Source of the DNA: Christiangramia portivictoriae DSM 23547
GTDB taxonomy: Bacteria; Bacteroidota; Bacteroidia; Flavobacteriales; Flavobacteriaceae
Assembly: GCF_000423045.1 (NCBI RefSeq)
Contig: NZ_KE383972.1
Span: 205,670-269,669, forward strand
Length of the DNA: 64,000 bases
Direction of reading: 5' to 3'
Of the stretch, positions 42,106 through 51,703 are shown piece after piece. How positions within the stretch are numbered: position 1 is the stretch's first letter; each line of letters opens with the position of its first letter. Under the pieces are notes generated by a model, which worked only from the letters and a program-made list of their open reading frames with translations, did not search any database and was not told where the DNA came from. Both the position numbers and the translations under genes were made by a program.

Positions 42106-43482
42106 ATGGCACAAAAACCATCAATTCCAAAAGGTACCAGAGATTTTTCTCCGGAAGAAGTAGCAAAGAGAAACTATATCTTCGATATCATCAAGACTCA
42201 GTTCAAAAGTTTTGGTTTTCAGCCTATCGAGACTCCCAGTTTTGAAAATTCTTCCACTTTGATGGGGAAATATGGTGAAGAGGGTGATCGTCTTATCTTT
42301 AAGATTCTCAATTCCGGAGACTATTTAAAAAAAGCCGATGCTACAGCCCTGGAATCAAAGGACAGTATCGCATTAACCTCTTACATAAGTGAAAAAGCTT
42401 TGCGTTATGATCTTACCGTTCCTTTTGCCAGGTACGTGGTTCAGCATCAAAATGAGATAGAATTTCCTTTCAAGCGTTATCAGATTCAACCGGTCTGGAG
42501 GGCAGATCGTCCGCAGAAAGGCAGATTCAGAGAGTTTTTTCAGTGTGATGCTGATGTAGTAGGGAGCGATAGTCTCTGGCAGGAAATAGAATTTATACAA
42601 CTTTATGACTCGGTTTTCACAAATTTAAAATTGGAAGGTGTGAAGATCAAGATCAATAATCGCAAGATCCTTTCTGGATTTGCTGAAGTTATTGGAGAAC
42701 AGGATAGACTAATCGATTTTACGGTAGCTCTGGATAAGCTGGATAAGATTGGTGAAGCTGGAGTTCGAAAGGAAATGATGGAAAAAGGTATTTCTGAAAG
42801 TGCCATCGAAAAAATATCTCCAATTTTTGACCTTCAAGGGTCTTTTGCTGAAAAGATCTCTGGTTTACAGTTGATTCTGAAAAATTCAGAAACTGGTATG
42901 AAAGGCATTGAAGAACTACAGTTTATTGAAAATGCCATAGCCGAAATGCCATTGAAAACCGCCAGCCTTGACCTTGATGTGACTCTGGCCCGCGGACTCA
43001 ACTATTACACCGGAGCTATTTTTGAAGTTGCGGCACCCGATAGTGTGAAGATGGGAAGCATTGGAGGAGGAGGAAGGTATGATGATCTTACCGGAATTTT
43101 TGGTCTAAGGAATATGAGCGGGATGGGAATTTCATTCGGTTTGGATCGTATTTACCTGGTGCTTGAAGAATTGAATCTTTTTCCTAAAACTGTTCTTGAA
43201 AATACCAAAGTTCTTTTTATCAATTTTGGAGACAAGGAATCCTTGTATGCGATGAAATCCATCAGATCCTTAAGAGAAGCCGGAATCAATGCTGAACTTT
43301 ATCCAGATAGTTCCAAAATGGGTAAACAAATGAAATATGCCGATAAGCGAGATATTCCATTTGTTATTCTTGCTGGAGAAGAAGAAATTGAGCAGCAGAT
43401 TTTTACAGTGAAACACATGAAAACCGGCGAGCAGGATAGACTCAGTCTGGAAGAGCTTACTGCAAAACTTTCTTCATTCTAA
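42106..43482 (+). CDS. hisS: Histidine-tRNA ligase
   Basis: A 458-residue class II aminoacyl-tRNA synthetase charging tRNA-His. Motif 2 region [27 protein letters not shown] is complete; the HisA motif [14 protein letters not shown] and [14 protein letters not shown] (motif 3 region) carry the histidine and ATP sites; the C-terminal anticodon-binding domain holds [14 protein letters not shown] and [35 protein letters not shown], one base off consensus, lies about 40 bases upstream. Ends in a CTAA shared with the convergent reductase. Confidence 0.96.
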   Translation: MAQKPSIPKGTRDFSPEEVAKRNYIFDIIKTQFKSFGFQPIETPSFENSSTLMGKYGEEGDRLIFKILNSGDYLKKADATALESKDSIALTSYISEKALRYDLTVPFARYVVQHQNEIEFPFKRYQIQPVWRADRPQKGRFREFFQCDADVVGSDSLWQEIEFIQLYDSVFTNLKLEGVKIKINNRKILSGFAEVIGEQDRLIDFTVALDKLDKIGEAGVRKEMMEKGISESAIEKISPIFDLQGSFAEKISGLQLILKNSETGMKGIEELQFIENAIAEMPLKTASLDLDVTLARGLNYYTGAIFEVAAPDSVKMGSIGGGGRYDDLTGIFGLRNMSGMGISFGLDRIYLVLEELNLFPKTVLENTKVLFINFGDKESLYAMKSIRSLREAGINAELYPDSSKMGKQMKYADKRDIPFVILAGEEEIEQQIFTVKHMKTGEQDRLSLEELTAKLSSF

Positions 43483-44432
43483 TGTTTACTTACGGCAGTG
43501 AGTTTTTCCATCTCATCTTCAGTAAGTTCGATGCTAACAGCCTCTTCGAAGCTTTTTAGATGCTCAGGCTTTGTTGCGCTGGCGATAGGTGCCGTTATAC
43601 CAGGTCGCTGCATTATCCATCTCAGAGCAATTCCTGCCTGCGAAATATTATGATGGTCTGATATATCTTTGAGTGCATTTAATACATTTTTGCCACGATT
43701 ATCAAAATAATCTCCAAGGAACTGTTCCCGGTCACTACCTTCAATATCTTCAATACTTTGATATTTTCCTGAAAGAAAGCCGCTGGCCAGGCTAAAATAG
43801 GAGATCACTCCAAGACCATGTTCCTGGCAGATATTCTGTATATCACCTTCAAACTTATTTCGCTGCATTAAACTGTATTCTGGCTGAAATACTTGGTATT
43901 TTGGTAGTCCTTCGTTTTTGGCAGCATTTAAGGACTCACGCAAACGCTGAGGACTCAGATTAGAAGCTCCAATCGATCTCACTTTTCCCTGTTCTATTAA
44001 TTTTTGATACGCTCCAAGAGTTTCTTCTACCGGAGTTTTATGATCATCCCAATGTGTAAAATAAAGATCTATATGATCGGTTTGCAATCGTCTCAGGCTA
44101 TCTTCAACTGCCTTAAGGATATGAGTTTTGGAAATATCCTTATCTCCTCCTTGTTGCATGCTGGAACCTACTTTAGTGGTGATGGTTAGTTTATGCCGGT
44201 TCCCTCTCGATTTCATGTATTTCCCAATAATACTTTCAGATTCTCCACCAGAGTTACCTTTGGCCCATCTGCTGTATACATCTGCGGAATCGATTAGATC
44301 GAAACCCATGTCCAGTAATTGATCCATCATCCTAAAGGATTCTTTTTCAGTGATCGTCCATCCAAACACATTACCTCCAAAAACAATTGGAGGTGTTTTT
44401 AATGCTGTATCTCCTAACTTCTTCTTTACCAT
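43479..44432 (-). CDS. Aldo/keto reductase
   Basis: A 317-residue (beta/alpha)8 NADPH-dependent reductase. Catalytic Asp/Tyr in [23 protein letters not shown], Lys in LTITTKVG, His in [11 protein letters not shown], and the C-terminal cofactor segment [34 protein letters not shown]. Resembles the YhdN/Tas (AKR11-13) groups. Substrate unknown, probably a small aldehyde or ketone. Located 4 bases from the TerC gene on the same strand. The tetrad reads Asp, Tyr, Lys, His as expected. Confidence 0.88.
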   Translation of the reverse strand: MVKKKLGDTALKTPPIVFGGNVFGWTITEKESFRMMDQLLDMGFDLIDSADVYSRWAKGNSGGESESIIGKYMKSRGNRHKLTITTKVGSSMQQGGDKDISKTHILKAVEDSLRRLQTDHIDLYFTHWDDHKTPVEETLGAYQKLIEQGKVRSIGASNLSPQRLRESLNAAKNEGLPKYQVFQPEYSLMQRNKFEGDIQNICQEHGLGVISYFSLASGFLSGKYQSIEDIEGSDREQFLGDYFDNRGKNVLNALKDISDHHNISQAGIALRWIMQRPGITAPIASATKPEHLKSFEEAVSIELTEDEMEKLTAVSKH

Positions 44433-44435
44433 ATT

Positions 44436-45428
44436 TTAATTATTATCTAATTCAGTTCCTGCAGTTTGCTTTAATGATAATAGTATCGAACCTATTAAAA
44501 TAAATAGGATAAAACAAAGAGAAATCCAGATTGGTATCTCATAAAGATCACTAATTAAAAATTTGAGTCCAACAAAAGCCAGTATGATTCCGAGCCCTTC
44601 GTTTAAGTACACAAAGCGATCTTTCATGTCTGCAAGTAAAAAATATAAAGCTCTCAGACCGAGAATCGCGAATGCATTGGAGCTCACGATGATGAACTCA
44701 TTTCTGCTTACCGCTAATATTGCCGGAATGGAATCTACGGCGAAGACCACATCAGTCAATTCAATAATGATCAAAACGGTTAACAGGGGAGTGGCAATCT
44801 TTTTACCATTTTCAATTACAAAAAAATTGTCCTCACGATAACCTTCAGTCTGAGGAATTACTTTGCGTACCCAATTAAAAATTCTATTGTTAGCAGGATT
44901 CGCTTCAGTATGGTCATTTTTAAAAATCTTATACGCGGTGAACAGCAAAAAAGCTCCGAATATATAAATGATCCAGTGAACATTATTGATCAGGGCAATT
45001 CCGCCGAAAATAAAAATAACTCTTAGAACAAGCGCGCCAAAAATTCCCCAGAAGAGTACCTTATGCTGAAACTCCTTCGGAACCTTAAAATAGCTAAACA
45101 GGACAGCCCAGAGAAATACGTTATCCATAGAGAGCGATTTTTCGATCAGGTATCCAGCAAGGTATTCACCTGCCGCCATAGATCCCTGCCACCAGTATAT
45201 CACAGCGGTAAATAGAAGGCCCAGGCTTATCCAACCTGCACTGTACCATACAGCTTCTTTAGTGTTGATCTTATGGGGTTTACTCATCACCAGTTTTAAG
45301 TCTACAATAAGAAGTATGCAAATAAAGACAGCAAAAGCTATCCATACCCATGCATCCACCATGATATCTTCGGAAGTTGGAGCCATAGGCTCTATAGAAA
45401 CAGACAAAACTGTTGACAGAATACTCAT
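44436..45428 (-). CDS. TerC/Alx-family membrane protein
   Basis: A 330-residue membrane protein with nine or so helices. SMAAGEYLAGYLIEKSLSMDNVFLWAVLFSYF and LIIIELTDVVFAVDSIPAILAVSRNEFIIVSSNAFAILGLRALYFLLADM contain the conserved Asp/Glu residues that bind metal in TerC/Alx. Family members handle Mn2+ export or pH stress and metalation of secreted proteins. No yybP-ykoY Mn riboswitch is seen in the 263-bp upstream region. The first 22 residues may be non-native if ATG at 45362 (MVDAWVW) is the real start. Confidence 0.87.
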   Translation of the reverse strand: MSILSTVLSVSIEPMAPTSEDIMVDAWVWIAFAVFICILLIVDLKLVMSKPHKINTKEAVWYSAGWISLGLLFTAVIYWWQGSMAAGEYLAGYLIEKSLSMDNVFLWAVLFSYFKVPKEFQHKVLFWGIFGALVLRVIFIFGGIALINNVHWIIYIFGAFLLFTAYKIFKNDHTEANPANNRIFNWVRKVIPQTEGYREDNFFVIENGKKIATPLLTVLIIIELTDVVFAVDSIPAILAVSRNEFIIVSSNAFAILGLRALYFLLADMKDRFVYLNEGLGIILAFVGLKFLISDLYEIPIWISLCFILFILIGSILLSLKQTAGTELDNN

Positions 45429-45691
45429 TTTTTTAAAAGCAAATGAACATCAATTTCAGTTTCAGCAATATGTTTTTACAACAACTATAACAGTTAAAAC
45501 CTCAGGAACAGGTAACTAATAAAAGCTTAAGTTATGATCCAGAAAATAAACCAGTTACATCAAGAAGTATTCAGTAATAATCATAAAAAAATACTAAGGT
45601 TTATCTAATTGATTGATCTATGCAATTTATTCTCTAGCTTTAAAAGGTGTTCTGTTTCCAGAATACATTTACCAACCAAAAGCATTAAATA

Positions 45692-46204
45692 ATGGATTTA
45701 AAACAACACCCTGATACTGAAGAACTGGTATTGAATATTAATGGGGAAGATGTGAGTATTAGAATTTCGGCATGGACGACACTGGTGGATGTCCTGCGGG
45801 AGCACCTAAAGCTTACAGGAACCAAAAAAGGCTGCGATCATGGCCAGTGTGGTGCCTGTACGGTACTCGTGGATGGAAAGCATATAAATTCATGTTTGAC
45901 CCTTGCCGCGATGCAAACAGGTAAAGAAATAGTTACCGTGGAAGGTTTAACCAATGGAGAGGAACTACATCCAGTACAGGAAGCATTTATTAAACATGAC
46001 GCATTTCAGTGTGGATATTGTACTCCTGGACAGATTTGTTCTACCATTGGTTTACTGAATATGGAGAAGGGTAGCAATCCGGCAGAAATAAGAGATCTAA
46101 TGAGTGGCAATATTTGCCGCTGTGGAGCCTACGCTAATATTTATAAAGTAGTGGAGGAGTTGAAAGAAAGGAATGTAAAAGGCTTGTCCCAAAACAACGT
46201 TTAG
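45692..46204 (+). CDS. Aldehyde oxidoreductase small subunit, 2Fe-2S (PaoA/YagT-like)
   Basis: A 170-residue subunit with two [2Fe-2S] clusters, of the xanthine oxidase family. N-terminal plant-type cluster: [26 protein letters not shown]; second cluster: [16 protein letters not shown] and [10 protein letters not shown]. It transfers electrons between the molybdenum site and FAD. No Tat signal is visible, unlike E. coli PaoA, so the complex is probably cytoplasmic. First gene of a three-gene operon, gaps 3 and 1 bases. Confidence 0.9.
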   Translation: MDLKQHPDTEELVLNINGEDVSIRISAWTTLVDVLREHLKLTGTKKGCDHGQCGACTVLVDGKHINSCLTLAAMQTGKEIVTVEGLTNGEELHPVQEAFIKHDAFQCGYCTPGQICSTIGLLNMEKGSNPAEIRDLMSGNICRCGAYANIYKVVEELKERNVKGLSQNNV

Positions 46205-46207
46205 ACT

Positions 46208-47194
46208 ATGAATAATATATCATACAATAGGGCAGAAAGTGTCAAAAATGCCAGCGAGCAATTTGGGACTGATAAAGAGATGAGCAGATTTATTGGCGGT
46301 GGTACCAATTTGCTGGATCTTATGAAATACCGCGTGGAAAATCCAGAACATCTAATTGATATTAATCACCTGGATCTTTCAGAAGTTGAAAATACAGATT
46401 CCGGAGGTTTGATTTTAGGAGCGACCAGGACCAACGCAGATACTGCCTACCATGAAGAAGTAGAAAAGCGATATCCATTACTTTCTGAAGCCATGCTTTC
46501 TGCTGCCTCGGCACAATTACGAAATATGGCGACCAACGGGGGTAATTTATTGCAACGTACCAGGTGCTTCTATTTTTACGACACTGCTACACCTTGCAAC
46601 AAAAGAGAACCGGGAAGCGGGTGTTCTGCATTGGAGGGTTTTAACCGTTTACATGCCATCCTTGGTGAAAGCGAGCATTGTATCGCAACTCATCCTTCAG
46701 ATATGGCCGTAGCGCTTGCGGCTCTGAATGCGACAGTTCACGTTGATGGAACATCTGGCAAAAGATCTATTCCTATACTGGAGTTTCATAGACTGCCTGG
46801 TGACACTCCTCATATCGAGACCAGTTTAGAACCAGGTGAAATTATTACCGGAATCGAACTTCCGGAAAAAGGCTTCGCAAAAAACTATCATTACTTAAAA
46901 GTTAGGGACAGGCCCTCTTATGCTTTCGCATTGGTTTCTGTGGCAGCTGCACTTGAACTGGACAATAATACCATCAAGGACATTAGAGTTGCTTTGGGTG
47001 CGGTTGCGCACAAACCCTGGCGAGAGCCTTCCGTAGAAAAAGAATTTATAGGAGAAGATGCTACGATAGGGAATTTTGAGAAGTTGGCAGCTAAGCTTAC
47101 GGAAGGAGCTACCGGATACGGAGATAATGATTTTAAAATTCCGCTGATTAAAAAATCTATAGTAAGGGCATTAACAGAGGCAATGAATAAATAG
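46208..47194 (+). CDS. Aldehyde oxidoreductase FAD subunit (PaoB/YagS-like) with 4Fe-4S cysteines
   Basis: A 328-residue FAD-binding subunit. FAD loop RFIGGGTNLLDLMKYRVENP, then LRNMATNGGNLLQRTRCFYFYDTATPCNKREPGSGCSALEGF and SEHCIATHPSDMAVALAAL, holding four cysteines (about residues 118, 127, 136 and 157) at the positions that bind a [4Fe-4S] cluster in E. coli PaoB. That cluster marks the PaoABC subgroup and is absent from most xanthine oxidases. C-terminal CO dehydrogenase flavoprotein domain: YLKVRDRPSYAFALVSVAAAL. Confidence 0.9.
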   Translation: MNNISYNRAESVKNASEQFGTDKEMSRFIGGGTNLLDLMKYRVENPEHLIDINHLDLSEVENTDSGGLILGATRTNADTAYHEEVEKRYPLLSEAMLSAASAQLRNMATNGGNLLQRTRCFYFYDTATPCNKREPGSGCSALEGFNRLHAILGESEHCIATHPSDMAVALAALNATVHVDGTSGKRSIPILEFHRLPGDTPHIETSLEPGEIITGIELPEKGFAKNYHYLKVRDRPSYAFALVSVAAALELDNNTIKDIRVALGAVAHKPWREPSVEKEFIGEDATIGNFEKLAAKLTEGATGYGDNDFKIPLIKKSIVRALTEAMNK

Positions 47195-47195
47195 T

Positions 47196-49409
47196 ATGAT
47201 AGCAGAGACAAAATATATAGGGAAACCCACAAGAAGGGTAGATGGTATAAAAAAAGTGACCGGTAATGCAGAATATAGCGCAGAATTTAACCCGGAACAT
47301 TTAGTGCATGGATATATCATAAACAGTACGATTTCTAAAGGTAAAATCGTGGCTGTTCACGATGAGGAAGCTTTGAAAGTTCCAGGGGTAAGACAGGTTT
47401 TTACTCATAAAAACATTCCAATTGAAGTCAAAATTGATTCTGATTATACCGATCCCCTGGCGCCTCCAGGAAACCCTTTCCGACCTTTCTATGATGAAAA
47501 CATTCTTTATAATGGTCAACCGGTAGCCTTGATCATCGCAGATACTTTTGAGACTGCGGCCTATGCTTCTGGACTGGTTGAAATAGAATATGAGAAAGAT
47601 GAGGGCTGTGAAGTTGACCTCAAAGCCAATCTTCAAAATGCAACCAGAGAGGATGTTCCTGATCCTCCAGAGCCTCGGGGTGATGCAGCAAAAGCTTATG
47701 ATTCTTCCAAATACAAGGTTGATGTTGAATACTATTTGCCTCGACACTATCAAAATCCCATGGAAACTTTTGCGACAGTAGCTATCTGGAGTGAAGAAGA
47801 GCAGGGATTTACCATTTACGACAAGATTCAGGGAGTGGGAAGCAGTCAGCAATATATCTCTGGAATCTTTAATCTCGAAAAAGAAAAGGTAAGGGTACTA
47901 TCCCCATTCGTTGGTGGAGGTTTCGGGTCTGGCTTAAGGCCACAATACCAGCTTTTCTGTGCGGCGATGGCCTCAAAAGTGCTTAAATTGCCGGTAAAAG
48001 TCGTGATGACCAGGGCTCAGATGTTTAGTTTTGGGCATAGACCTGCCTGCTTACAAAGATTAAAGCTTTCCTCAGATAAATCGGGTAAACTGGAATCAAT
48101 AACGCATGAGGCATTTGGAGAAACTTCCAGATTCGAAAAATTTAATGAGACTGTTGTCGACTGGTCTGGAATGATGTACCAGTGTGATAATGTGCAGTTC
48201 GACTATCAGTTAGTGCCATTAGATGTATATACGCCCATGGATATGCGTGCACCTGGCGGAGCTACCGGAATGTATGCACTGGAGTGTGCTATAGACGAAC
48301 TGGCTATTGAAGCTGGAGTAGATCCGCTTGAATTCCGATTAATAAATTATGCTGATAGAGACCAGAATGAAGACAAACCTTATTCTAGCAAAGAACTAAG
48401 AGCTGCTTTTCTAAAAGCATCTGAAAGTTTTGGCTGGGATAAACGAAATGCCAAACCCGGTAGTATGGAGGCTGGAAACAGTCTTGTAGGCTATGGCATG
48501 GCTACTGGAGTTTGGGAAGCTTTACAGCAGGAATCTGCAGCAAAGGCAATTTTAACTGCGGAAGGAAAACTTACGGTTAGTAGCGGAACTGCAGATATTG
48601 GAACGGGAACGTATACGATCATGTCCCAGATAGCAGCAGAAATTGTAGGCGTTCCACTAGAAAATGTGGAATTCCAGCTTGGAGATTCCAGTTTGCCAAA
48701 GGCTCCAATTGAAGGTGGTTCCTGGACCGCTTCTTCAGTAGGTTCTGCGGTAAAATTGGTTTGTCATGAACTTCAGAAGAAGATATTTGGATATGCTCAA
48801 CAGAGTTTTCCAGAAGAGTTGAAGTATGCAATGTTCGAAGATGCACAATTCAGTGATAGGCATTTGAGTGTAAAATCAAATAGACTAAGTTATTCTGAAA
48901 TTTTAGCGGCTTCCGGAAATAATTCTGTAGAAGTGAGTGTGAACTCTCAACCAGCTGATGATAGAAGTAAGTATTCCTGCTATTCGCATTCCTGTGTGAT
49001 GGTAGAAGTGCATGTAGACAAGGATACCAAAATGATCACGGTCCCCAGAGTGGTAAGTGCCATCGCAGGAGGTAAGATTCTTAATCCCAAGACCGCTGAA
49101 AGTCAGATTCTTGGGGGAATAACCTGGGGAATAAGTATGGCTTTAGAAGAGGAAGGAATGATGGATAGTCGAAACGGGAGAATTATGAACGCGAACCTGG
49201 CAGAATATCATGTTGCTGTACAAGCTGATGTTCAGGATCTTGAAGTGATATTTGTGCCGGAACATGATGAAATTGTGAATCCGTTGGGAGCAAAAGGTCT
49301 TGGGGAGATTGGTATTGTTGGAGTGGCTTCCGCAATTTGTAATGCCATTTACAATGCCACTGGCAAGAGAGTAAGAGAATTACCTATTACGCTGGATAAG
49401 TTGGTGTGA
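47196..49409 (+). CDS. Aldehyde oxidoreductase molybdopterin subunit (PaoC/YagR-like)
   Basis: A 737-residue catalytic subunit that binds the molybdenum cofactor (in E. coli PaoC, the cytosine dinucleotide form). PFVGGGFGSGLRPQYQ and YTPMDMRAPGGATGMYALECAIDELA (RxPG-type loop), EGGSWTASSVGSAV, and the C-terminal GAKGLGEIGIVGVASAICNAIYNA with the catalytic Glu of the family. Oxidises aldehydes to acids; substrate range not decidable. No PaoD/XdhC chaperone or MocA gene is present in the window. A terminator follows directly. Confidence 0.92.
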   Translation: MIAETKYIGKPTRRVDGIKKVTGNAEYSAEFNPEHLVHGYIINSTISKGKIVAVHDEEALKVPGVRQVFTHKNIPIEVKIDSDYTDPLAPPGNPFRPFYDENILYNGQPVALIIADTFETAAYASGLVEIEYEKDEGCEVDLKANLQNATREDVPDPPEPRGDAAKAYDSSKYKVDVEYYLPRHYQNPMETFATVAIWSEEEQGFTIYDKIQGVGSSQQYISGIFNLEKEKVRVLSPFVGGGFGSGLRPQYQLFCAAMASKVLKLPVKVVMTRAQMFSFGHRPACLQRLKLSSDKSGKLESITHEAFGETSRFEKFNETVVDWSGMMYQCDNVQFDYQLVPLDVYTPMDMRAPGGATGMYALECAIDELAIEAGVDPLEFRLINYADRDQNEDKPYSSKELRAAFLKASESFGWDKRNAKPGSMEAGNSLVGYGMATGVWEALQQESAAKAILTAEGKLTVSSGTADIGTGTYTIMSQIAAEIVGVPLENVEFQLGDSSLPKAPIEGGSWTASSVGSAVKLVCHELQKKIFGYAQQSFPEELKYAMFEDAQFSDRHLSVKSNRLSYSEILAASGNNSVEVSVNSQPADDRSKYSCYSHSCVMVEVHVDKDTKMITVPRVVSAIAGGKILNPKTAESQILGGITWGISMALEEEGMMDSRNGRIMNANLAEYHVAVQADVQDLEVIFVPEHDEIVNPLGAKGLGEIGIVGVASAICNAIYNATGKRVRELPITLDKLV

Positions 49410-49434
49410 AGTGTAACATAAAACCATTAAAAAG

Positions 49435-49470
49435 CAAAAAGGGATTTCGAACATACGAAATCCCTTTTTT
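49435..49470. terminator. Bidirectional terminator, aldehyde oxidoreductase operon and tRNA
   Basis: A perfect 14-bp stem (49436-49449 with 49456-49469), 6-nt loop, A-run left and T-run right. It serves the rightward operon and the leftward tRNA gene, whose 3' end is 5 bases away. Confidence 0.85.
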
Positions 49471-49474
49471 CTTG

Positions 49475-49548
49475 TAGCGAGACCGAGATTTGAACTCGGG
49501 ACCTCCGGGTTATGAATCCGACGCTCTAACCAACTGAGCTACCTCGCC
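49475..49548 (-). tRNA. tRNA with CAU anticodon (tRNA-Met elongator type)
   Basis: The minus strand folds into a 74-nt cloverleaf: acceptor GGCGAGG with TCTCGCT (two G-U pairs), D-arm GCTC/GAGC, anticodon CAT at 49512-49514, T-arm CCGAG/CTCGG with TTCAAAT, discriminator A73. CCA is not encoded. The anticodon stem has a C-A juxtaposition at the closing position. It lacks the three G-C pairs typical of initiator tRNA, so elongator Met is preferred; tRNA-Ile2, whose C34 is lysidinylated, cannot be excluded. The 190 bases that follow to 49738 show no feature. Confidence 0.92.
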
Positions 49549-49738
49549 ATAACAATTCTGCATTTGAAGAAACCTTTCAAAAGCCTTGCTAATTCAGGCC
49601 TCACGTGTTTTCCTTATTGCGGGTGCAAATATAGAAACAATTTGTATTGACGCAAACTTTATTTTCTAAAATATTTATTTTGATTTCTTTTAATCCTTCC
49701 AATTAATATCTATATTGCCCGAAACTAACTAATTTAGA

Positions 49739-50125
49739 ATGGAAGAAAAGACAAAATACGAAATGGAGTTTCCAATTCAGGCTTCACCTTCGCTATTGTA
49801 TCAATATATTTCAACTCCTTCAGGATTAAGCGAATGGTATGCTGATAATGTGAACTCCCGTGGTGAATTTTTTACTTTTATCTGGGAAGGTAGTGAGGAG
49901 AAGGCCAAGTTAATGAGTAAGAAAAGTGATGAACGTATTAAATTCAAGTGGATCGATGATGAAGATTCTCCATATTTCTTTGAATTAAGAATTCAGGTTG
50001 ATGATATTACGAAGGATGTCTCCCTAATGATCACAGATTTTGCAGAAGAAGATGAGATCGATGAAGGGAAAATGTTGTGGGAAAATATGGTTTCAGATCT
50101 TAAACAGATATTAGGATCTGCCTAG
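49739..50125 (+). CDS. START-like domain protein (PF19569)
   Basis: A 128-residue soluble protein of the Bacteroidota START-like (AHSA1-related) family. Conserved segments: MEFPIQASPSLLYQYISTPSGLSEWYADNVNSRGEFFTFIWEG, then ERIKFKWIDDEDSPYFFELRIQVDDITKDVSLMITDFAEEDEIDE. It has the SRPBCC cavity fold but no known ligand. An overlapping promoter and terminator hairpin separates it from the class IV aminotransferase. Confidence 0.85.
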   Translation: MEEKTKYEMEFPIQASPSLLYQYISTPSGLSEWYADNVNSRGEFFTFIWEGSEEKAKLMSKKSDERIKFKWIDDEDSPYFFELRIQVDDITKDVSLMITDFAEEDEIDEGKMLWENMVSDLKQILGSA

Positions 50126-50144
50126 AAAAGTCTTAAGATAATAG

Positions 50145-50152
50145 TACCTTTG
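50145..50152 (+). promoter_or_regulatory. TAnnTTTG element for the class IV aminotransferase
   Basis: TACCTTTG, a full -7 match, 24 bases before the ATG at 50177 and touching the hairpin that follows. No TTTG at 19 nt upstream. Confidence 0.5.
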
Positions 50153-50176
50153 CCCCGTTTTAAACGGGGTTTTTTT
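50153..50176 (+). terminator. Hairpin with T-run directly before a start codon
   Basis: Perfect palindrome CCCCGTTT (50153-50160) and AAACGGGG (50162-50169), tiny loop, followed by a T-run of seven that ends at the ATG. It has the form of an intrinsic terminator for the START-like gene, but sits just after the -7 box of the next gene. Confidence 0.65.
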
Positions 50177-51022
50177 ATGATCAATTTAAATGGAAATTTA
50201 GTTCAGGATTCAGAAGCAACTATTTCGGTTCTCAACAGAGGTTTTGCTTATGGAGATTCAGTTTTTGAAACTATCAGGGTTATCAATGGTAAAATAATGT
50301 TCTGGGAGGATCATTATTTTAGAATGATGGCTTCCATGAGAATTATGAGAATGGAAATTCCAGCCAGTTTTTCACCCGAATTCCTGGAGAAAGAAATACT
50401 TGAGATCGTTGAGAAAAATGATTTAAAAGAAAAAGCTGCGAGAGTTAGGTTTGCCGTATTTCGTAATGAAGGAGGTTTTTATACTCCGGCGACCAGAGAG
50501 ATTGGTTATGTGATGACTGTGTTGGAAATGGAGAATTCATTTTATCTGCTTAATTCCGGAGACTACGAGATAGAATTATTCAAAGATCATTATGTGGGTA
50601 GCGGTTTACTTTCGACGATCAAGTCCAATAACCGTGCGGTAAACGTGCTAGGGAGTATTTATGCTAAGGAAAATGACTATCATAATTGTTTATTGCTGAA
50701 TGAGAAGAAAAGTGTAGTGGAGGCGCTCAACGGGAATTTATTTCTGGTTTCTGGCACGAAAATTAAAACACCACCTCTTACAGATGGAGTGTTGAATGGG
50801 ATCATACGGAAGCAGTTACTGGAAATCCTCAAAAAAACAGATGACTACGAATTGGAAGAAGCTTCGATCTCTCCTTTTGAATTGCAGAAAGCTGATGAAC
50901 TTTTTATCACGAATGTTGCGGTTGGCATTCAGCCGGTTTCGAAATACCGTAAAAAGCAGTATAATTCAGAAGTTGCCAAGAACCTTCTTAGCAAGCTGAA
51001 TGTAAAAGCAAGATTAGGCTAA
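50177..51022 (+). CDS. Class IV PLP-dependent aminotransferase (IlvE/PabC/D-amino-acid type)
   Basis: A 281-residue fold-type IV enzyme. The Schiff-base lysine lies in LSTIKSNNRAVN (about residue 149), the carboxylate-site Glu in VVEALNGNLFLV, and the N-terminal ISVLNRGFAYGDSVFETIRV matches branched-chain aminotransferase, D-amino-acid transaminase and 4-amino-4-deoxychorismate lyase (PabC). The short length (IlvE 309, PabC 269) and the GFAYGDSVFETI motif keep all three open; PabC-like or D-amino-acid type seem a little more likely. An upstream frame adds nine residues but begins inside the hairpin, so ATG at 50177 is used. Its stop abuts that of AlgH. Confidence 0.85.
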   Translation: MINLNGNLVQDSEATISVLNRGFAYGDSVFETIRVINGKIMFWEDHYFRMMASMRIMRMEIPASFSPEFLEKEILEIVEKNDLKEKAARVRFAVFRNEGGFYTPATREIGYVMTVLEMENSFYLLNSGDYEIELFKDHYVGSGLLSTIKSNNRAVNVLGSIYAKENDYHNCLLLNEKKSVVEALNGNLFLVSGTKIKTPPLTDGVLNGIIRKQLLEILKKTDDYELEEASISPFELQKADELFITNVAVGIQPVSKYRKKQYNSEVAKNLLSKLNVKARLG

Positions 51023-51583
51023 TTAATTGTATGACGGATTTTCCGGAGAGTTCGACCAAAGCATATATTCACCACCTAATTCTATCATTTTATCTTTCCA
51101 GAATGAAGAATAAGGCTTTTCAAGAAGGTCCTTATTATCGTCGTTCGCAGTGACCACCCAGGAATGAGAATTTAACTCTTCATCCAGTTGCTGTGCATCC
51201 CAGCCAGAATAACCCAGAAAGAATTTGATCTGTTTATCTGTGATAAGATCCTTGGATATGAGTTCCATAACGGCTTCAAAATTCCCGCCCCAGTAAATAC
51301 CATGAGCAATTTCAATACTGTCTGGAATTAGATCTGGAATTTTATGAATAAAATAGAGATTATCCTGCTCCACCGGACCTCCATTGTATACATCAAAATT
51401 GCCCTTGATTTCAGGAATAAGATCCTTCAATGTGAAGTCAAGAATTTTATTCAGGATAAATCCTACCGATCCGTTCTCAGAATGGTCGGCTAGTAGAACC
51501 ACCGAGCGATTAAAAGAGACATCTCCAATGATGGATGGTTCTGCAACGAGAAGATGGCCCTTGGTTGGTTTCAACGCAATCAT
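51023..51583 (-). CDS. YqgE/AlgH family protein
   Basis: A 186-residue soluble protein. N-terminal GHLLVAEPSIIGDVSFNRSVVLLADHSENGSVGFILNK is the AlgH/YqgE signature; VYNGGPVEQDNLYFIH and FFLGYSGWDAQQLDEELNSHSW are the other conserved parts. Family function is unsettled; in Pseudomonas AlgH affects alginate regulation. About the family length (187-189). No gene lies in the 120 bases between it and HU, apart from the HU terminator. Confidence 0.9.
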   Translation of the reverse strand: MIALKPTKGHLLVAEPSIIGDVSFNRSVVLLADHSENGSVGFILNKILDFTLKDLIPEIKGNFDVYNGGPVEQDNLYFIHKIPDLIPDSIEIAHGIYWGGNFEAVMELISKDLITDKQIKFFLGYSGWDAQQLDEELNSHSWVVTANDDNKDLLEKPYSSFWKDKMIELGGEYMLWSNSPENPSYN

Positions 51584-51652
51584 TTGTAGCAGTCTTTAGA
51601 ACTAAACTATATTTTTTCTGTTAAAAAAGCAATACATATCTAAAAATTTTAG

Positions 51653-51680
51653 ATAAAAAAAGCCTTCCTAAGGGAAGGCT
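51653..51680 (-). terminator. Intrinsic terminator after the HU gene
   Basis: Perfect 8-bp GC-rich stem (51661-51668 with 51673-51680), 4-nt loop; on the minus strand a T-run follows (A-run at 51654-51660). 24 bases after the HU stop. Confidence 0.85.
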
Positions 51681-51703
51681 TAAGATATTTACAATGTAAA
51701 TTA

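Noticed and set aside
45429-45691. Possible yybP-ykoY manganese riboswitch upstream of the TerC-family gene
   Set aside because: I looked for the conserved paired G/C-rich core and did not see it on either strand; the interval appears to be plain AT-rich promoter DNA.
47301-47852. 183-codon frame antisense to the molybdopterin subunit
   Set aside because: Shadow of a certain gene; composition not protein-like and no promoter.
49475-49548. tRNA next to an operon end as a possible integration site
   Set aside because: No direct repeat, integrase or foreign composition is seen near it.
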